A model generated the notes under the pieces. The model was given only the letters and a program-made list of their open reading frames with translations, was not told the DNA's origin and ran no database searches. Source: Candidatus Kuenenia stuttgartensis (GTDB taxonomy: Bacteria; Planctomycetota; JAKEIC01; DYIT01). From it: a DNA stretch of 53,458 nt. The number at the start of each line of letters is the position of its first letter. The stretch's first letter is position 1. Made by a program: the position numbers and the translations under genes. Shown here in pieces: positions 23,734 to 30,946 of this stretch. The stretch is taken from assembly GCA_020723505.1 (NCBI GenBank), contig DYIT01000019.1, forward strand, positions 1 through 53,458, read 5' to 3'.

Positions 23734-24284
23734 AGACGCTCGCTTCGCAGGTCCTCGCCAGCATCGGGGCCGTTTTCGAGTCCATGGACTCCGCGGAAAC
23801 GGACATGCTGATGGATTCACTGCTGCATGCAAAGCGCGTGTTCGTGGTCGGACGCGGCAGGACCGGCATGATTGCGGGCGCGTTCGCCATGAGGCTCATG
23901 CACCTCGGGTTCGACATCTACGTGGTGGGGGAAGTCGCGACGCCAAGAATCACGCGCAACGACCTCCTGATTGCATGCTCGGGATCGGGCGAGGTGCGCA
24001 TGGTGCAGCAGATGGTGAGGATAGCGAAGCAGGCAGGCGCCGAAACAATCCTCGTCACGTACAACCCGAAGAGCACAATCGGCCGCTGCGTGAGCAGGAC
24101 CGTCTCCATCCCCGCGTTCGTCGAAGGCACGGGCAACAGGGAATCCTCGGACATCCTCTTCCCCCTTGGCTCAATGTTCGAGGAGAGCCTGCTGCTCTAC
24201 CTCGACCTCATCGTGCTCATGCTCATGAGAAGGCTCAAGATAACCGAGCGCGTGATGGCCGAGAGGCATACGAACCTGGAATAA
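23730..24284 (+). CDS. hxlB: SIS-domain protein, 6-phospho-3-hexuloisomerase-like
   Basis: A 184-residue single SIS domain, exactly the usual length of HxlB/PHI. The start is the ATG of an ATGA overlap, with GAGGG upstream. Diagnostic motifs are VVGRGRTGMIAGAFAMRLMH, VVGEVATPRITRNDLLIACS and SGSGEVRMVQQMV. HxlB interconverts hexulose 6-phosphate and fructose 6-phosphate in the ribulose monophosphate pathway or its reverse for pentose synthesis. The partner synthase HxlA is not visible in the window. The C-terminus (FEESLLLYLDLIVLMLMRRL) is the conserved dimer helix. Confidence is high for SIS, moderate for the substrate. Confidence 0.88.
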   Translation: MKTLASQVLASIGAVFESMDSAETDMLMDSLLHAKRVFVVGRGRTGMIAGAFAMRLMHLGFDIYVVGEVATPRITRNDLLIACSGSGEVRMVQQMVRIAKQAGAETILVTYNPKSTIGRCVSRTVSIPAFVEGTGNRESSDILFPLGSMFEESLLLYLDLIVLMLMRRLKITERVMAERHTNLE

Positions 24285-24296
24285 AACCGCTGAAAC

Positions 24297-24360
24297 CGCG
24301 CGCGATATAACCTGGGCGAGCCTGCCTTGAATCCCTCTTTGGTTCCGACTCGTCCGGGTT
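24297..24360 (+). repeat. 64-bp dispersed hairpin repeat, copy 2
   Basis: It matches 14308-14371 in the same orientation: GCGCGATATAACC, GGCGAGCCT, TTTGGTTCCG and GTCCGGGTTA are shared. The ends are again complementary, though the left arm carries a T where copy 1 has C. Confidence 0.75.
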
Positions 24361-24383
24361 ATGCATGAGCGCGGTTTCATTTC

Positions 24384-24425
24384 AATTCCACACGAAGCGC
24401 GCGGCCGCGCGCTTCGTGTGGAATT
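24384..24425. repeat. Perfect 42-bp palindrome
   Basis: The two 21-bp halves are exact reverse complements, centred on GCGCGCGG / CCGCGCGC and containing CACGAAGC on the left and GCTTCGTG on the right. A related looser hairpin with the same CACGAAGC arms is at 30781-30814. Confidence 0.9.
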
Positions 24426-24497
24426 TATCCTGAACCGACCTCTTTGCGTTCCCCCGGGACTCCGGGTAATAGTCGGATAGTATGTCTGTGATGTAGT

Positions 24498-24517
24498 CGC
24501 CCCGCTCAGTCGGGGCG
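24498..24517 (-). repeat. CGCCCCG hairpin repeat
   Basis: CGCCCCG CTCAGT CGGGGCG: a 7-bp stem with a 6-nt loop, the reverse orientation of the element at 20026-20047. Confidence 0.75.
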
Positions 24518-24532
24518 CATATTCTGCGAGGA

Positions 24533-24560
24533 GTAGGGGCACGGCGCGCCGTGCCCCTAC
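24533..24560. repeat. Perfect 28-bp palindrome
   Basis: GTAGGGGCACGGCG followed directly by its exact reverse complement, with no unpaired loop. It belongs to a commonly dispersed GGGGCACGGCG extragenic family. Confidence 0.85.
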
Positions 24561-24636
24561 CATCGGCGGGCAGCCTCCGATGGAAATCCCCGGACGCGAA
24601 CTGCCGAGGATGAATCCGGCGGCAAATCTCGAATCC

Positions 24637-24665
24637 AAAAAAAGCGGACCAGGTCCGTTTTTTTT
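24637..24665. terminator. Bidirectional intrinsic-terminator-like hairpin
   Basis: Seven A, then GCGGACCAGGTCCG, then a run of eight T. The CGGAC / GTCCG stem flanked by A and T tracts would terminate in either direction. It lies about 250 bp before the hydrogenase operon and could insulate it from upstream transcription. Confidence 0.6.
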
Positions 24666-24913
24666 CTTGCCTTCGATGCCGGTTTTGATAAAAGACTCAG
24701 TGTTTTGTATCTCAAACAAATCGAATCTGGCCCTGAGGGAACCAAAACGGGCTGAATACTGCGCGGAGATTCCATCTTCGCGCGCATCCTTCCTTCCCAA
24801 AGCTGCGGGCTACTGCCGCGGCCGGGTCGTCACAATTCCAGCATCCGGAAATCCCGTCCGCCTGGATTCGCTCCGGCGGATCGACCAGACATACTCTCGT
24901 AAAGGCGTCTCGC

Positions 24914-25957
24914 ATGCTCTTCAAAATACTCTACAAGGACGACTTCAGGACGCTGATTGAAACGGCGATGAAGTCCGTGGAAGTGGTCGCGCCGAAGAAG
25001 GTCGGGTCCAACGCCCGCGGGAAGCCCATCCACCACTACCTTCCCGTGACGAGTTTCGAGGAGATCGACCTCTCCTACGAGACCACCGAATACTCGGCCA
25101 AGACCTATTTCATCCCCTACCTCGAGAACCTCGCGAACTACAGGTTCGGCGACGAGGACTGGGAAAAGGAAATCCAGTACAGGTTCGAGCCGCGCATGAT
25201 TCTCGGGCTTCACGCCTGCGACATCTCGGGCCTGCTCAGGCTCGACAAGGTCCTCATCCACGACAAGTTCCCGAGCCCGTACTATATCGCGAGGCGCAAG
25301 AACACGCTCATAGTCGGCATCGACCACGAGCCGTGCGAGGGGGGGTTCTGCCACGCGCTCGGGACGAACGTGGTCTCGCACGGCTTCGATCTGTTCCTGA
25401 CCGACCTCGGCGACCGCTATTTCACGGCCATCGACTCGGACCGCGGCTACATCCTTCTGAACAAAGTCCTGACGCACGACGTCAAGGAAAAGGATACGAA
25501 GGACTACCTCGACGCGCGCAGGCGCATCTCCGACGCGTACACGACGCACGTCAACGTGCACAACCTGCCCAACCTTCTCGACATCGAGTTCGAGTCCGAC
25601 GTGTGGAAGAAGTGGGGCGCGAAGTGCCTGAGCTGCGGAAGCTGCGCCCAGGTCTGCCCCACGTGCTACTGCTACGGGGTGAGCGAACGGGTGTCCATGG
25701 ACTGGGCGAGCGGGGCCAAGGTGAAGCAGCTCTACTCCTGCAACCTCGTGGATTTCGCGCAGGTCGCCGGGGGCCACAACTTCCGCCCCGAGGCCACGAC
25801 GCGGCTCAAGTACAGGTACTACCACCAGCACCGGGGCTTCGTGGAGATTTACGACGAGCCCAAGTGCGTGGGGTGCAACCGTTGCGGCCGGACCTGCCTG
25901 GCCGGAATCAACCCGCCGGACATAATCGGCGAACTTCAGGCGGAGGTGAGGAAATGA
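24914..25957 (+). CDS. hydB: Sulfhydrogenase beta subunit, iron-sulfur protein
   Basis: A 347-residue subunit of a group 3b-type cytoplasmic [NiFe] hydrogenase, related to anaerobic sulfite reductase subunit A. It passes electrons between the hydrogenase module and the flavin subunit. The conserved body ([19 protein letters not shown], then [20 protein letters not shown]) is followed by two ferredoxin-like cluster motifs: [16 protein letters not shown] near residue 240 and [11 protein letters not shown] near 320. The start is ATG 24914. The gene overlaps the next by ATGA and heads the order beta-gamma-delta-alpha, the same order as the Pyrococcus furiosus soluble hydrogenase I genes. Confidence 0.93.
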   Translation: MLFKILYKDDFRTLIETAMKSVEVVAPKKVGSNARGKPIHHYLPVTSFEEIDLSYETTEYSAKTYFIPYLENLANYRFGDEDWEKEIQYRFEPRMILGLHACDISGLLRLDKVLIHDKFPSPYYIARRKNTLIVGIDHEPCEGGFCHALGTNVVSHGFDLFLTDLGDRYFTAIDSDRGYILLNKVLTHDVKEKDTKDYLDARRRISDAYTTHVNVHNLPNLLDIEFESDVWKKWGAKCLSCGSCAQVCPTCYCYGVSERVSMDWASGAKVKQLYSCNLVDFAQVAGGHNFRPEATTRLKYRYYHQHRGFVEIYDEPKCVGCNRCGRTCLAGINPPDIIGELQAEVRK

Positions 25958-26862
25958 GCATCGAATTCCAGCCGTACGACATCATCAAAGACACGGACAT
26001 GACGCAGCCGATCGACTTCAACCAGCGGAACAAGCTGAAAAGCGTCGACAGGGCCTTCAAGGCGGAGATTACGAACATAATCCGCCTGACCGACATGGAG
26101 AAGCTCTTCCAAATCAGGATTGTCGACGACGCCGAGCGGCAGCGTTTCACGTTCCTTCCAGGGCAGTTCGTGATGCTGCAGGTCCCCGGGTACGGCGAGG
26201 TGCCGATTTCCATATCGAGCTCGCCGTCCGCCAAGGGGCACATCGAGCTCTGCATACGCAAGGCCGGCGTGGTGACGAACGTGCTCCACAACGCGCGGCG
26301 CGGGGCCAAAGTCGGCATACGCGGCCCCTTCGGCACGCACTTCCCCATGGTCCAGATGCACGGGTCCGACGTCCTGCTCATAGCGGGCGGGCTGGGGCTC
26401 GCCCCGCTCCGCGCGCCGATGTTCTACGTCATCGAGAACCGCGTCAGCTTCAAGGACGTGCACATCCTCTACGGGACGCGCCAGCCCGACCAGCTCCTGT
26501 TCCGCTACCAGTACGAGGAATGGAGCCTCATCGACGACATAAACCTCCAGATAATCGTGGAGAGGCCGGACGCCACGTGGGCGGGCCGCGTGGGGCTCAT
26601 CACCAAGCTGCTCGACAATATAACGATTCATCCGGAGAAGACCTACGCCATAGTCTGCGGCCCGCCGGTCATGTTCAAGTTCGTCTGCGGCAGGCTGAAC
26701 CAGATGGGTTTGCCCATGCACCGCATGTTCGTGTCGCTGGAGCGCCGCATGCACTGCGGCATGGGGAAGTGCTGCCGCTGCAACATTGGCTCGACCTACA
26801 CGTGCATCGACGGCCCGGTGTTCGACTACTGGTCTGTCATGAACCTGAAGGAAGCCATCTGA
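25954..26862 (+). CDS. hydG: Sulfhydrogenase gamma subunit, NAD(P)H/FAD protein
   Basis: A 302-residue diaphorase subunit that exchanges electrons between NAD(P)(H) and the iron-sulfur chain. The start is the ATG of the ATGA overlap, with GGTGAGG upstream. Motifs: [20 protein letters not shown] and SSSP (FAD), [29 protein letters not shown] (pyridine nucleotide), [11 protein letters not shown], and the [2Fe-2S] motif CGMGKCCRC with a later Cys in [12 protein letters not shown]. It is related to anaerobic sulfite reductase subunit B. Ten bases separate it from hydD. Confidence 0.93.
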   Translation: MSIEFQPYDIIKDTDMTQPIDFNQRNKLKSVDRAFKAEITNIIRLTDMEKLFQIRIVDDAERQRFTFLPGQFVMLQVPGYGEVPISISSSPSAKGHIELCIRKAGVVTNVLHNARRGAKVGIRGPFGTHFPMVQMHGSDVLLIAGGLGLAPLRAPMFYVIENRVSFKDVHILYGTRQPDQLLFRYQYEEWSLIDDINLQIIVERPDATWAGRVGLITKLLDNITIHPEKTYAIVCGPPVMFKFVCGRLNQMGLPMHRMFVSLERRMHCGMGKCCRCNIGSTYTCIDGPVFDYWSVMNLKEAI

Positions 26863-26872
26863 GGAGACACGC

Positions 26873-27628
26873 ATGAAATACCTCGGAATCGCCCCGGCAA
26901 GGCCGAAAATCGGCGTGTTCGACTTCACGGGCTGCGAAGGCTGCGAGCTGCAGCTCGCCAACAAGGAGGAGACCCTGGGCCCGTTCCTCGACGCGATCGA
27001 TATCGTCAACTTCCGCGAGGTGACGACCGCGCAGGGCGACGATTACGACATCGCGCTCATTGACGGGTGCATAAGCAGGGGGGACGAGATAGAGCGCCTG
27101 AAGAAAATCCGGCAGAACGCGAAGGTGCTCGTCGCCGTGGGGAGCTGCGCCAGCTTCGGCGGCGTGAACCGGATGAAGAACGTGCTCGACCTGGCGGAAG
27201 CCAACACGGAAGTGTACGGCAAGGAATTCAAGGAGACCCTCTACACGCGATCCATCAAGGAGGCGGTGAAGGTCGACCTCGAAATCCCCGGCTGCCCGGT
27301 CTCGAAGGCCGAAGTGGAGCGCATAGTGCAGCATCTCGTGTGGAACGTCGCGTTCCAGTTCCCGAACTACCCGGTGTGCCTGGAATGCAAGCAGCGGTTC
27401 TCGACCTGCCGCATGGAGATGGGCGAGCTGTGCCTGGGCTCCATCACACGCGGCGGGTGCAACGCCCCCTGCCCGGCAGGGGGGCTCGGATGCTGGGGCT
27501 GCCGCGGCCCCGCCCCGGCGCCCAACTACAAGGAATTCCTGGCCCTCGCCGAGCGCAAGGGCATGGACATGCAGCTTCTGGCGGAAAGGCTCAACTTCTT
27601 TGGCGGATTCGAAGGGGTGCTGAAATGA
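26873..27628 (+). CDS. hydD: Sulfhydrogenase delta subunit ([NiFe] hydrogenase small subunit)
   Basis: A 251-residue small subunit. The proximal cluster ligands are in DFTGCEGCELQLA, VAVGSCASFGG and LEIPGCPVSKAEVE. A second Cys-rich region holds CLECKQRFSTC, GELCLG and CNAPCPAGGLGCWGCRGP, consistent with two more clusters as in group 3 enzymes. There is no twin-arginine signal, so the enzyme is cytoplasmic. It overlaps hydA by ATGA. Confidence 0.93.
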   Translation: MKYLGIAPARPKIGVFDFTGCEGCELQLANKEETLGPFLDAIDIVNFREVTTAQGDDYDIALIDGCISRGDEIERLKKIRQNAKVLVAVGSCASFGGVNRMKNVLDLAEANTEVYGKEFKETLYTRSIKEAVKVDLEIPGCPVSKAEVERIVQHLVWNVAFQFPNYPVCLECKQRFSTCRMEMGELCLGSITRGGCNAPCPAGGLGCWGCRGPAPAPNYKEFLALAERKGMDMQLLAERLNFFGGFEGVLK

Positions 27629-28908
27629 AGGTCAACCTCAACATCGACGTCCATCACCTGACCAGGGTCGAAGGCCACGGGAACATCAAGGTCCGCGTCG
27701 AGGCGGGCAAGCTCAGGGAGGCCCGCTGGGACGTGGTCGAGACGCCGAGGTACTTCGAGGCCATACTCAAGGGCAAGCATTACTCGACGGCCGGGATATT
27801 CACGGCCAGGATATGCGGCATCTGCTCGATAGGCCACTGCCTCGCGAGCGTCAGGGCCACCGAGGACGCGTTCGGGGTCCGCATCCCCGACGCGGCCGCG
27901 AAGCTTCGCCTGCTGGCCAAGCACGCCGAAACACTCCAGAGCCACTGGCTCCACCTGTTCTTCCTGGCGGCCCCGGACTTCCTCGGGCTGCCCGACGCAA
28001 TCGCCCTGCGCAAGAAGAACCCGGAAATCGTGGCCATCGCGCTCAGGCTCAAGGGCCTCGCCAACGGCATCTGCGACCTCGTCGCCGGAAGGACCACCCA
28101 CCCGGTGTCGATTCTGGTCGGAGGCATGGCGAGGATGCCGGAGCGCGCGAAGCTGCTCGCCTTCCGCGACCAGCTCGACCGCTCCCTCGAGGACATATCC
28201 GCGGTCGTGGGCCTGTTCCGCAACCTCTCCCCGAAGATTCCGGATTTCTCCCGCGAAACCGAATTCGTATCCCTGAAGGGAGTCAACGAATACCCGTTCA
28301 TCGGAGGCGACCTCGCGTCGACGGACGGAGTGGTGAAGACCGAACGGGAATACAAGGCGATGACGAACGAGTACGTCACGCCCCAGAACACCTCGAAATG
28401 GTGCAAGCTATCGAGGGACGCGTTCGCCGTTGGGGCGCTGGCCCGAATCAACAACAACCACGGGCTCCTGCGCCCCGAGGCCGCAAGGGTCGCGGACCTC
28501 TTCGGGCTCCGCCCGGTGAACCACAACCCCTACATGAACAACGTCGCGCAGCTCGTGGAGTGCGTCCACTGCACCTGGGAATCAATCAGGCTTATCGACG
28601 AGCTCGCGGCGGATCCGGCCGCCCCGACAATGGCCGAGGTCGAGCCCAGGGCCGGAGAGGGCGTCGGCGCGGTCGAGGTGCCGAGGGGAATCCTCTACCA
28701 CCAATACGCCTACGACAAGACCGGCCGCATCACCAAGGCAAACTGCGTCATCCCGACGACGCAGAACAACGCGAACATCCACATCGACCTGAACCATCTC
28801 GTGAAGAAGTTCTCGGCGGACGCGAACATGACCGACGAGAAGATGGAGCTCCTCTGCTCCATGCTCGTCCGGGCATACGACCCGTGCATATCGTGCTCGG
28901 TGCACTAG
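27625..28908 (+). CDS. hydA: Sulfhydrogenase alpha subunit ([NiFe] large subunit) lacking a C-terminal extension
   Basis: A 427-residue catalytic subunit. The nickel ligands are Cys64 and Cys67 in RICGICSIGH (with His71), and Cys421 and Cys424 in DPCISCSVH. The L1 motif HLTRVEGHGN is at residues 11-20. The protein ends at the histidine of DPCxxCxxH (His427, followed by TAG). Most large subunits carry extra residues there that a maturation protease removes after nickel insertion; the P. furiosus homologue has a short such peptide. Here the mature end is encoded directly. No maturation genes (hyp or protease) lie in the window. The enzyme should reversibly couple H2 to NAD(P)H, and perhaps reduce sulfur. 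Confidence 0.94.
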   Translation: MKVNLNIDVHHLTRVEGHGNIKVRVEAGKLREARWDVVETPRYFEAILKGKHYSTAGIFTARICGICSIGHCLASVRATEDAFGVRIPDAAAKLRLLAKHAETLQSHWLHLFFLAAPDFLGLPDAIALRKKNPEIVAIALRLKGLANGICDLVAGRTTHPVSILVGGMARMPERAKLLAFRDQLDRSLEDISAVVGLFRNLSPKIPDFSRETEFVSLKGVNEYPFIGGDLASTDGVVKTEREYKAMTNEYVTPQNTSKWCKLSRDAFAVGALARINNNHGLLRPEAARVADLFGLRPVNHNPYMNNVAQLVECVHCTWESIRLIDELAADPAAPTMAEVEPRAGEGVGAVEVPRGILYHQYAYDKTGRITKANCVIPTTQNNANIHIDLNHLVKKFSADANMTDEKMELLCSMLVRAYDPCISCSVH

Positions 28909-28913
28909 CTTCA

Positions 28914-28967
28914 ATCCGGCGGACGGGGCGAGGGGCAAAGCTATCCGCCCCGTCTCATCCGCCGGAT
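28914..28967. terminator. Bipartite hairpin between convergent genes
   Basis: ATCCGGCGGACGGGGCG (28914-28930) pairs with CGCCCCGTC (28946-28954) and CCGCCGGAT (28959-28967), with a 4-nt bulge TCAT. It lies between hydA (plus) and the radical SAM gene (minus) and overlaps the latter's stop. It can serve as a two-way terminator, though no strong T-run follows. Confidence 0.55.
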
Positions 28968-30505
28968 CGCATTATGCGCGGCAGGGCCTTCTTGCCGGTG
29001 AAGATCCGCAGTCCGCGGTAGAGGACCGCGTAGAGGATCGGAAAATTGTCTCGCAGGAAGCTCGTGATCTTCCTCGTCCTCAGCAGCCACTTGGTGAGGC
29101 GGAAGACCGTTTTCGCCGCAGTCGGGCTGCCGGGTCCGGCCTCGATGAGCTGCCGCCCGAGGTTCGAGTTAATCATCGGGAGCAGCTTGGCGTTGAGAAG
29201 ATACCAGAAATCCGGCGTGCGGTAGGCCCCTTCCCTGGAAGGAACAAGCATTGCGTCGTACGCATCCGTGGGGAATTTCTCGATCATGCCGTCCTGGACA
29301 GCGCGCTCGTAGAGCGGCGTTTTGGGGAAGGGAGTGAGCGAGAGCGACACGACCCACCAGTTCGGCCTCGGCAGCGAGTTGAGGGTTTCGGCAATCTCCT
29401 TCAGATCGGCTTCGGTCTCGTAGGGATTGTTGATCAGGAGGTCGATTGACAATATCAGCCCGTGGTTGAGCACTTCTTTCGCGGCGGGGATGAAGTACTC
29501 GGCGGTCTGGGAACGCTTGTAGAGGGTCTTGTTGAGCCGGTCGGATCCTTCGAGCCCCATGGTTACGTAGACCAGCCCGGCGTCCATCATCTTCTCCAGA
29601 AGCTCGGCGGTCACCTGGCGCGGTATCATGCGCACGATGAACGGCAGGCCCACCTCGGCCTTCATCCTCCTGCAGAACTCGTCCACCCATTCCTTGGGCC
29701 CGGACACGAAGGAATCGTCCTGCACGTTCACGCCTTCCAGGAACGGCAGGTTCTCGCGGGCATGCTTGATTTCACGAATCGCCCTGTCCACGCTCGTCCT
29801 CAGGATCTTCCCCTTGTGGACCTGGCAGCAGTACGCGCACTTGTAGATGCAGCCGATTGACGTGAGCAAATCGTAGTAGGTGCCGTGCCAGCCCGTGTAG
29901 GCCCTGTGGATGCCCTCTGTAAGGACCTTCAGCCTGCCGTTCAAGAGCACCCGGTCGCGGTTCAGCCGCCAGATTGGGAACGGCCTGTCGTCCATGGGTA
30001 TCGCCTGGTCCGGGGAGACGGGATTGACGCGGACCTTGCCGCCGCCGTCGCGCCAGACCAGCCCCGGAATCGAAGCGGGATCCTTCCCCTCGAATATCGC
30101 CCTGAGCGGGATCTCGCCCGGCCCCTGCACGGCGAACTGCGCCCCCTCGACCAGGGACTCCTCCGGGCATAGCGAGACGTGGATGCCCCCGGCCAGGATC
30201 ATGCCCTCGAAGCCTTCCCTCCGGAGGGCAGCGACAAGCGCCCGGTAGGGCTTGAACGACCCGGTCATCAGGTAGAACCCGAGATGGGTCGCCTGCTCAT
30301 CCTTCAGGAACGCGGCAATCCTGGACACTTCCGACGGCGAGAAGGATATCGGTGCCGCGTAGCCCCCGGGCTTCTTGACGAGGAAAAGCAGGGTGGTCCT
30401 GATTCCGAGCGACTCGGAATACGCGCCGAGCTGCCTTATCGACATGGCCCTTACGAGGTCCTCTATCGTCGCCAGGACCAGGTGCTTTCCTTCGAATCCG
30501 TCCAT
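28955..30505 (-). CDS. B12-binding domain radical SAM protein
   Basis: A 516-residue enzyme. The N-terminal about 150 residues have the cobalamin-binding Rossmann-like pattern (HLGFYLMTGSF, GMILAGGIHVSLCPEE, FAVQGPGEIPLRAIFEG). The radical SAM core follows, with the [4Fe-4S] motif CIYKCAYC (Cys219, 223, 226), then LEGVNVQDDSFVSGP and YVTMGLEGSDRLNKTLYKR. A helical C-terminal extension (about 420-516) is basic. Family members include methyltransferases and ring-forming enzymes; the substrate cannot be told. It stands alone, convergent with hydA. The start is ATG 30505. Confidence 0.9.
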   Translation of the reverse strand: MDGFEGKHLVLATIEDLVRAMSIRQLGAYSESLGIRTTLLFLVKKPGGYAAPISFSPSEVSRIAAFLKDEQATHLGFYLMTGSFKPYRALVAALRREGFEGMILAGGIHVSLCPEESLVEGAQFAVQGPGEIPLRAIFEGKDPASIPGLVWRDGGGKVRVNPVSPDQAIPMDDRPFPIWRLNRDRVLLNGRLKVLTEGIHRAYTGWHGTYYDLLTSIGCIYKCAYCCQVHKGKILRTSVDRAIREIKHARENLPFLEGVNVQDDSFVSGPKEWVDEFCRRMKAEVGLPFIVRMIPRQVTAELLEKMMDAGLVYVTMGLEGSDRLNKTLYKRSQTAEYFIPAAKEVLNHGLILSIDLLINNPYETEADLKEIAETLNSLPRPNWWVVSLSLTPFPKTPLYERAVQDGMIEKFPTDAYDAMLVPSREGAYRTPDFWYLLNAKLLPMINSNLGRQLIEAGPGSPTAAKTVFRLTKWLLRTRKITSFLRDNFPILYAVLYRGLRIFTGKKALPRIMRSGG

Positions 30506-30946
30506 GCTGGATTTCCGATTTTAGATTTTGGATTTTATCGTCTCAGGGTACGAATGGATGCCACTGTCATTGCGAGCACCTCTTCGACATCCCTGTTCAA
30601 TTCGCGCAACCGATCTTCCGATACCAAACGGGATATCGCTATTCTGCGATGATACCCTGCTTTGCGTTGGCGTCCATAAGCTGCGGACCTGGGACCTGAG
30701 CCGCGACAGGGAACAGCAGGCCGTGTCACGAAGGTCCAAGTCCAACAACAGCGCTGTTTGTGGGAGGCATTATCCCGCTTCCGCACGAAGCGCGAGGTCC
30801 CATGCTTCGTGCGGAGCCGGGCTTGCCCGCTCCGAAGACGCGTGTAACATATTGCGGGTCCTCACGGAAAACTCCCGGGCCGCGGTCGGGCTCATCGCCT
30901 CTTTTCGGCGGAGCCCGGCCGGGATTGCGTTTCACGCGGTGGATTG
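30506..30946. other. Spacer between radical SAM and kinase genes
   Basis: About 440 bp between divergent genes. It starts with GATTTTAGATTTTGGATTTT-like simple sequence (30512-30538) and contains the CACGAAGC hairpin at 30781-30814. No gene is supported. Confidence 0.6.
30781..30814. repeat. CACGAAGC-arm hairpin repeat
   Basis: CCGCACGAAGC (30781-30791) and GCTTCGTGCGG (30804-30814) form an 11-bp perfect stem with a 12-nt loop. It shares its arms with the 42-bp palindrome at 24384-24425. Confidence 0.75.

Larger units (their letters stand above)
24285..24913. other. Gene-free spacer with a chain of palindromes
   Basis: About 630 bp between the hxlB-like gene and the hydrogenase operon. It holds, in order, the 64-bp repeat (24297-24360), a 42-bp perfect palindrome (24384-24425), a GCCCCG hairpin (24498-24517), a 28-bp perfect palindrome (24533-24560) and a terminator-like element (24637-24665). 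No gene is supported. The hydrogenase promoter should lie in the last 250 bp, but I could not assign it. Confidence 0.7.
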
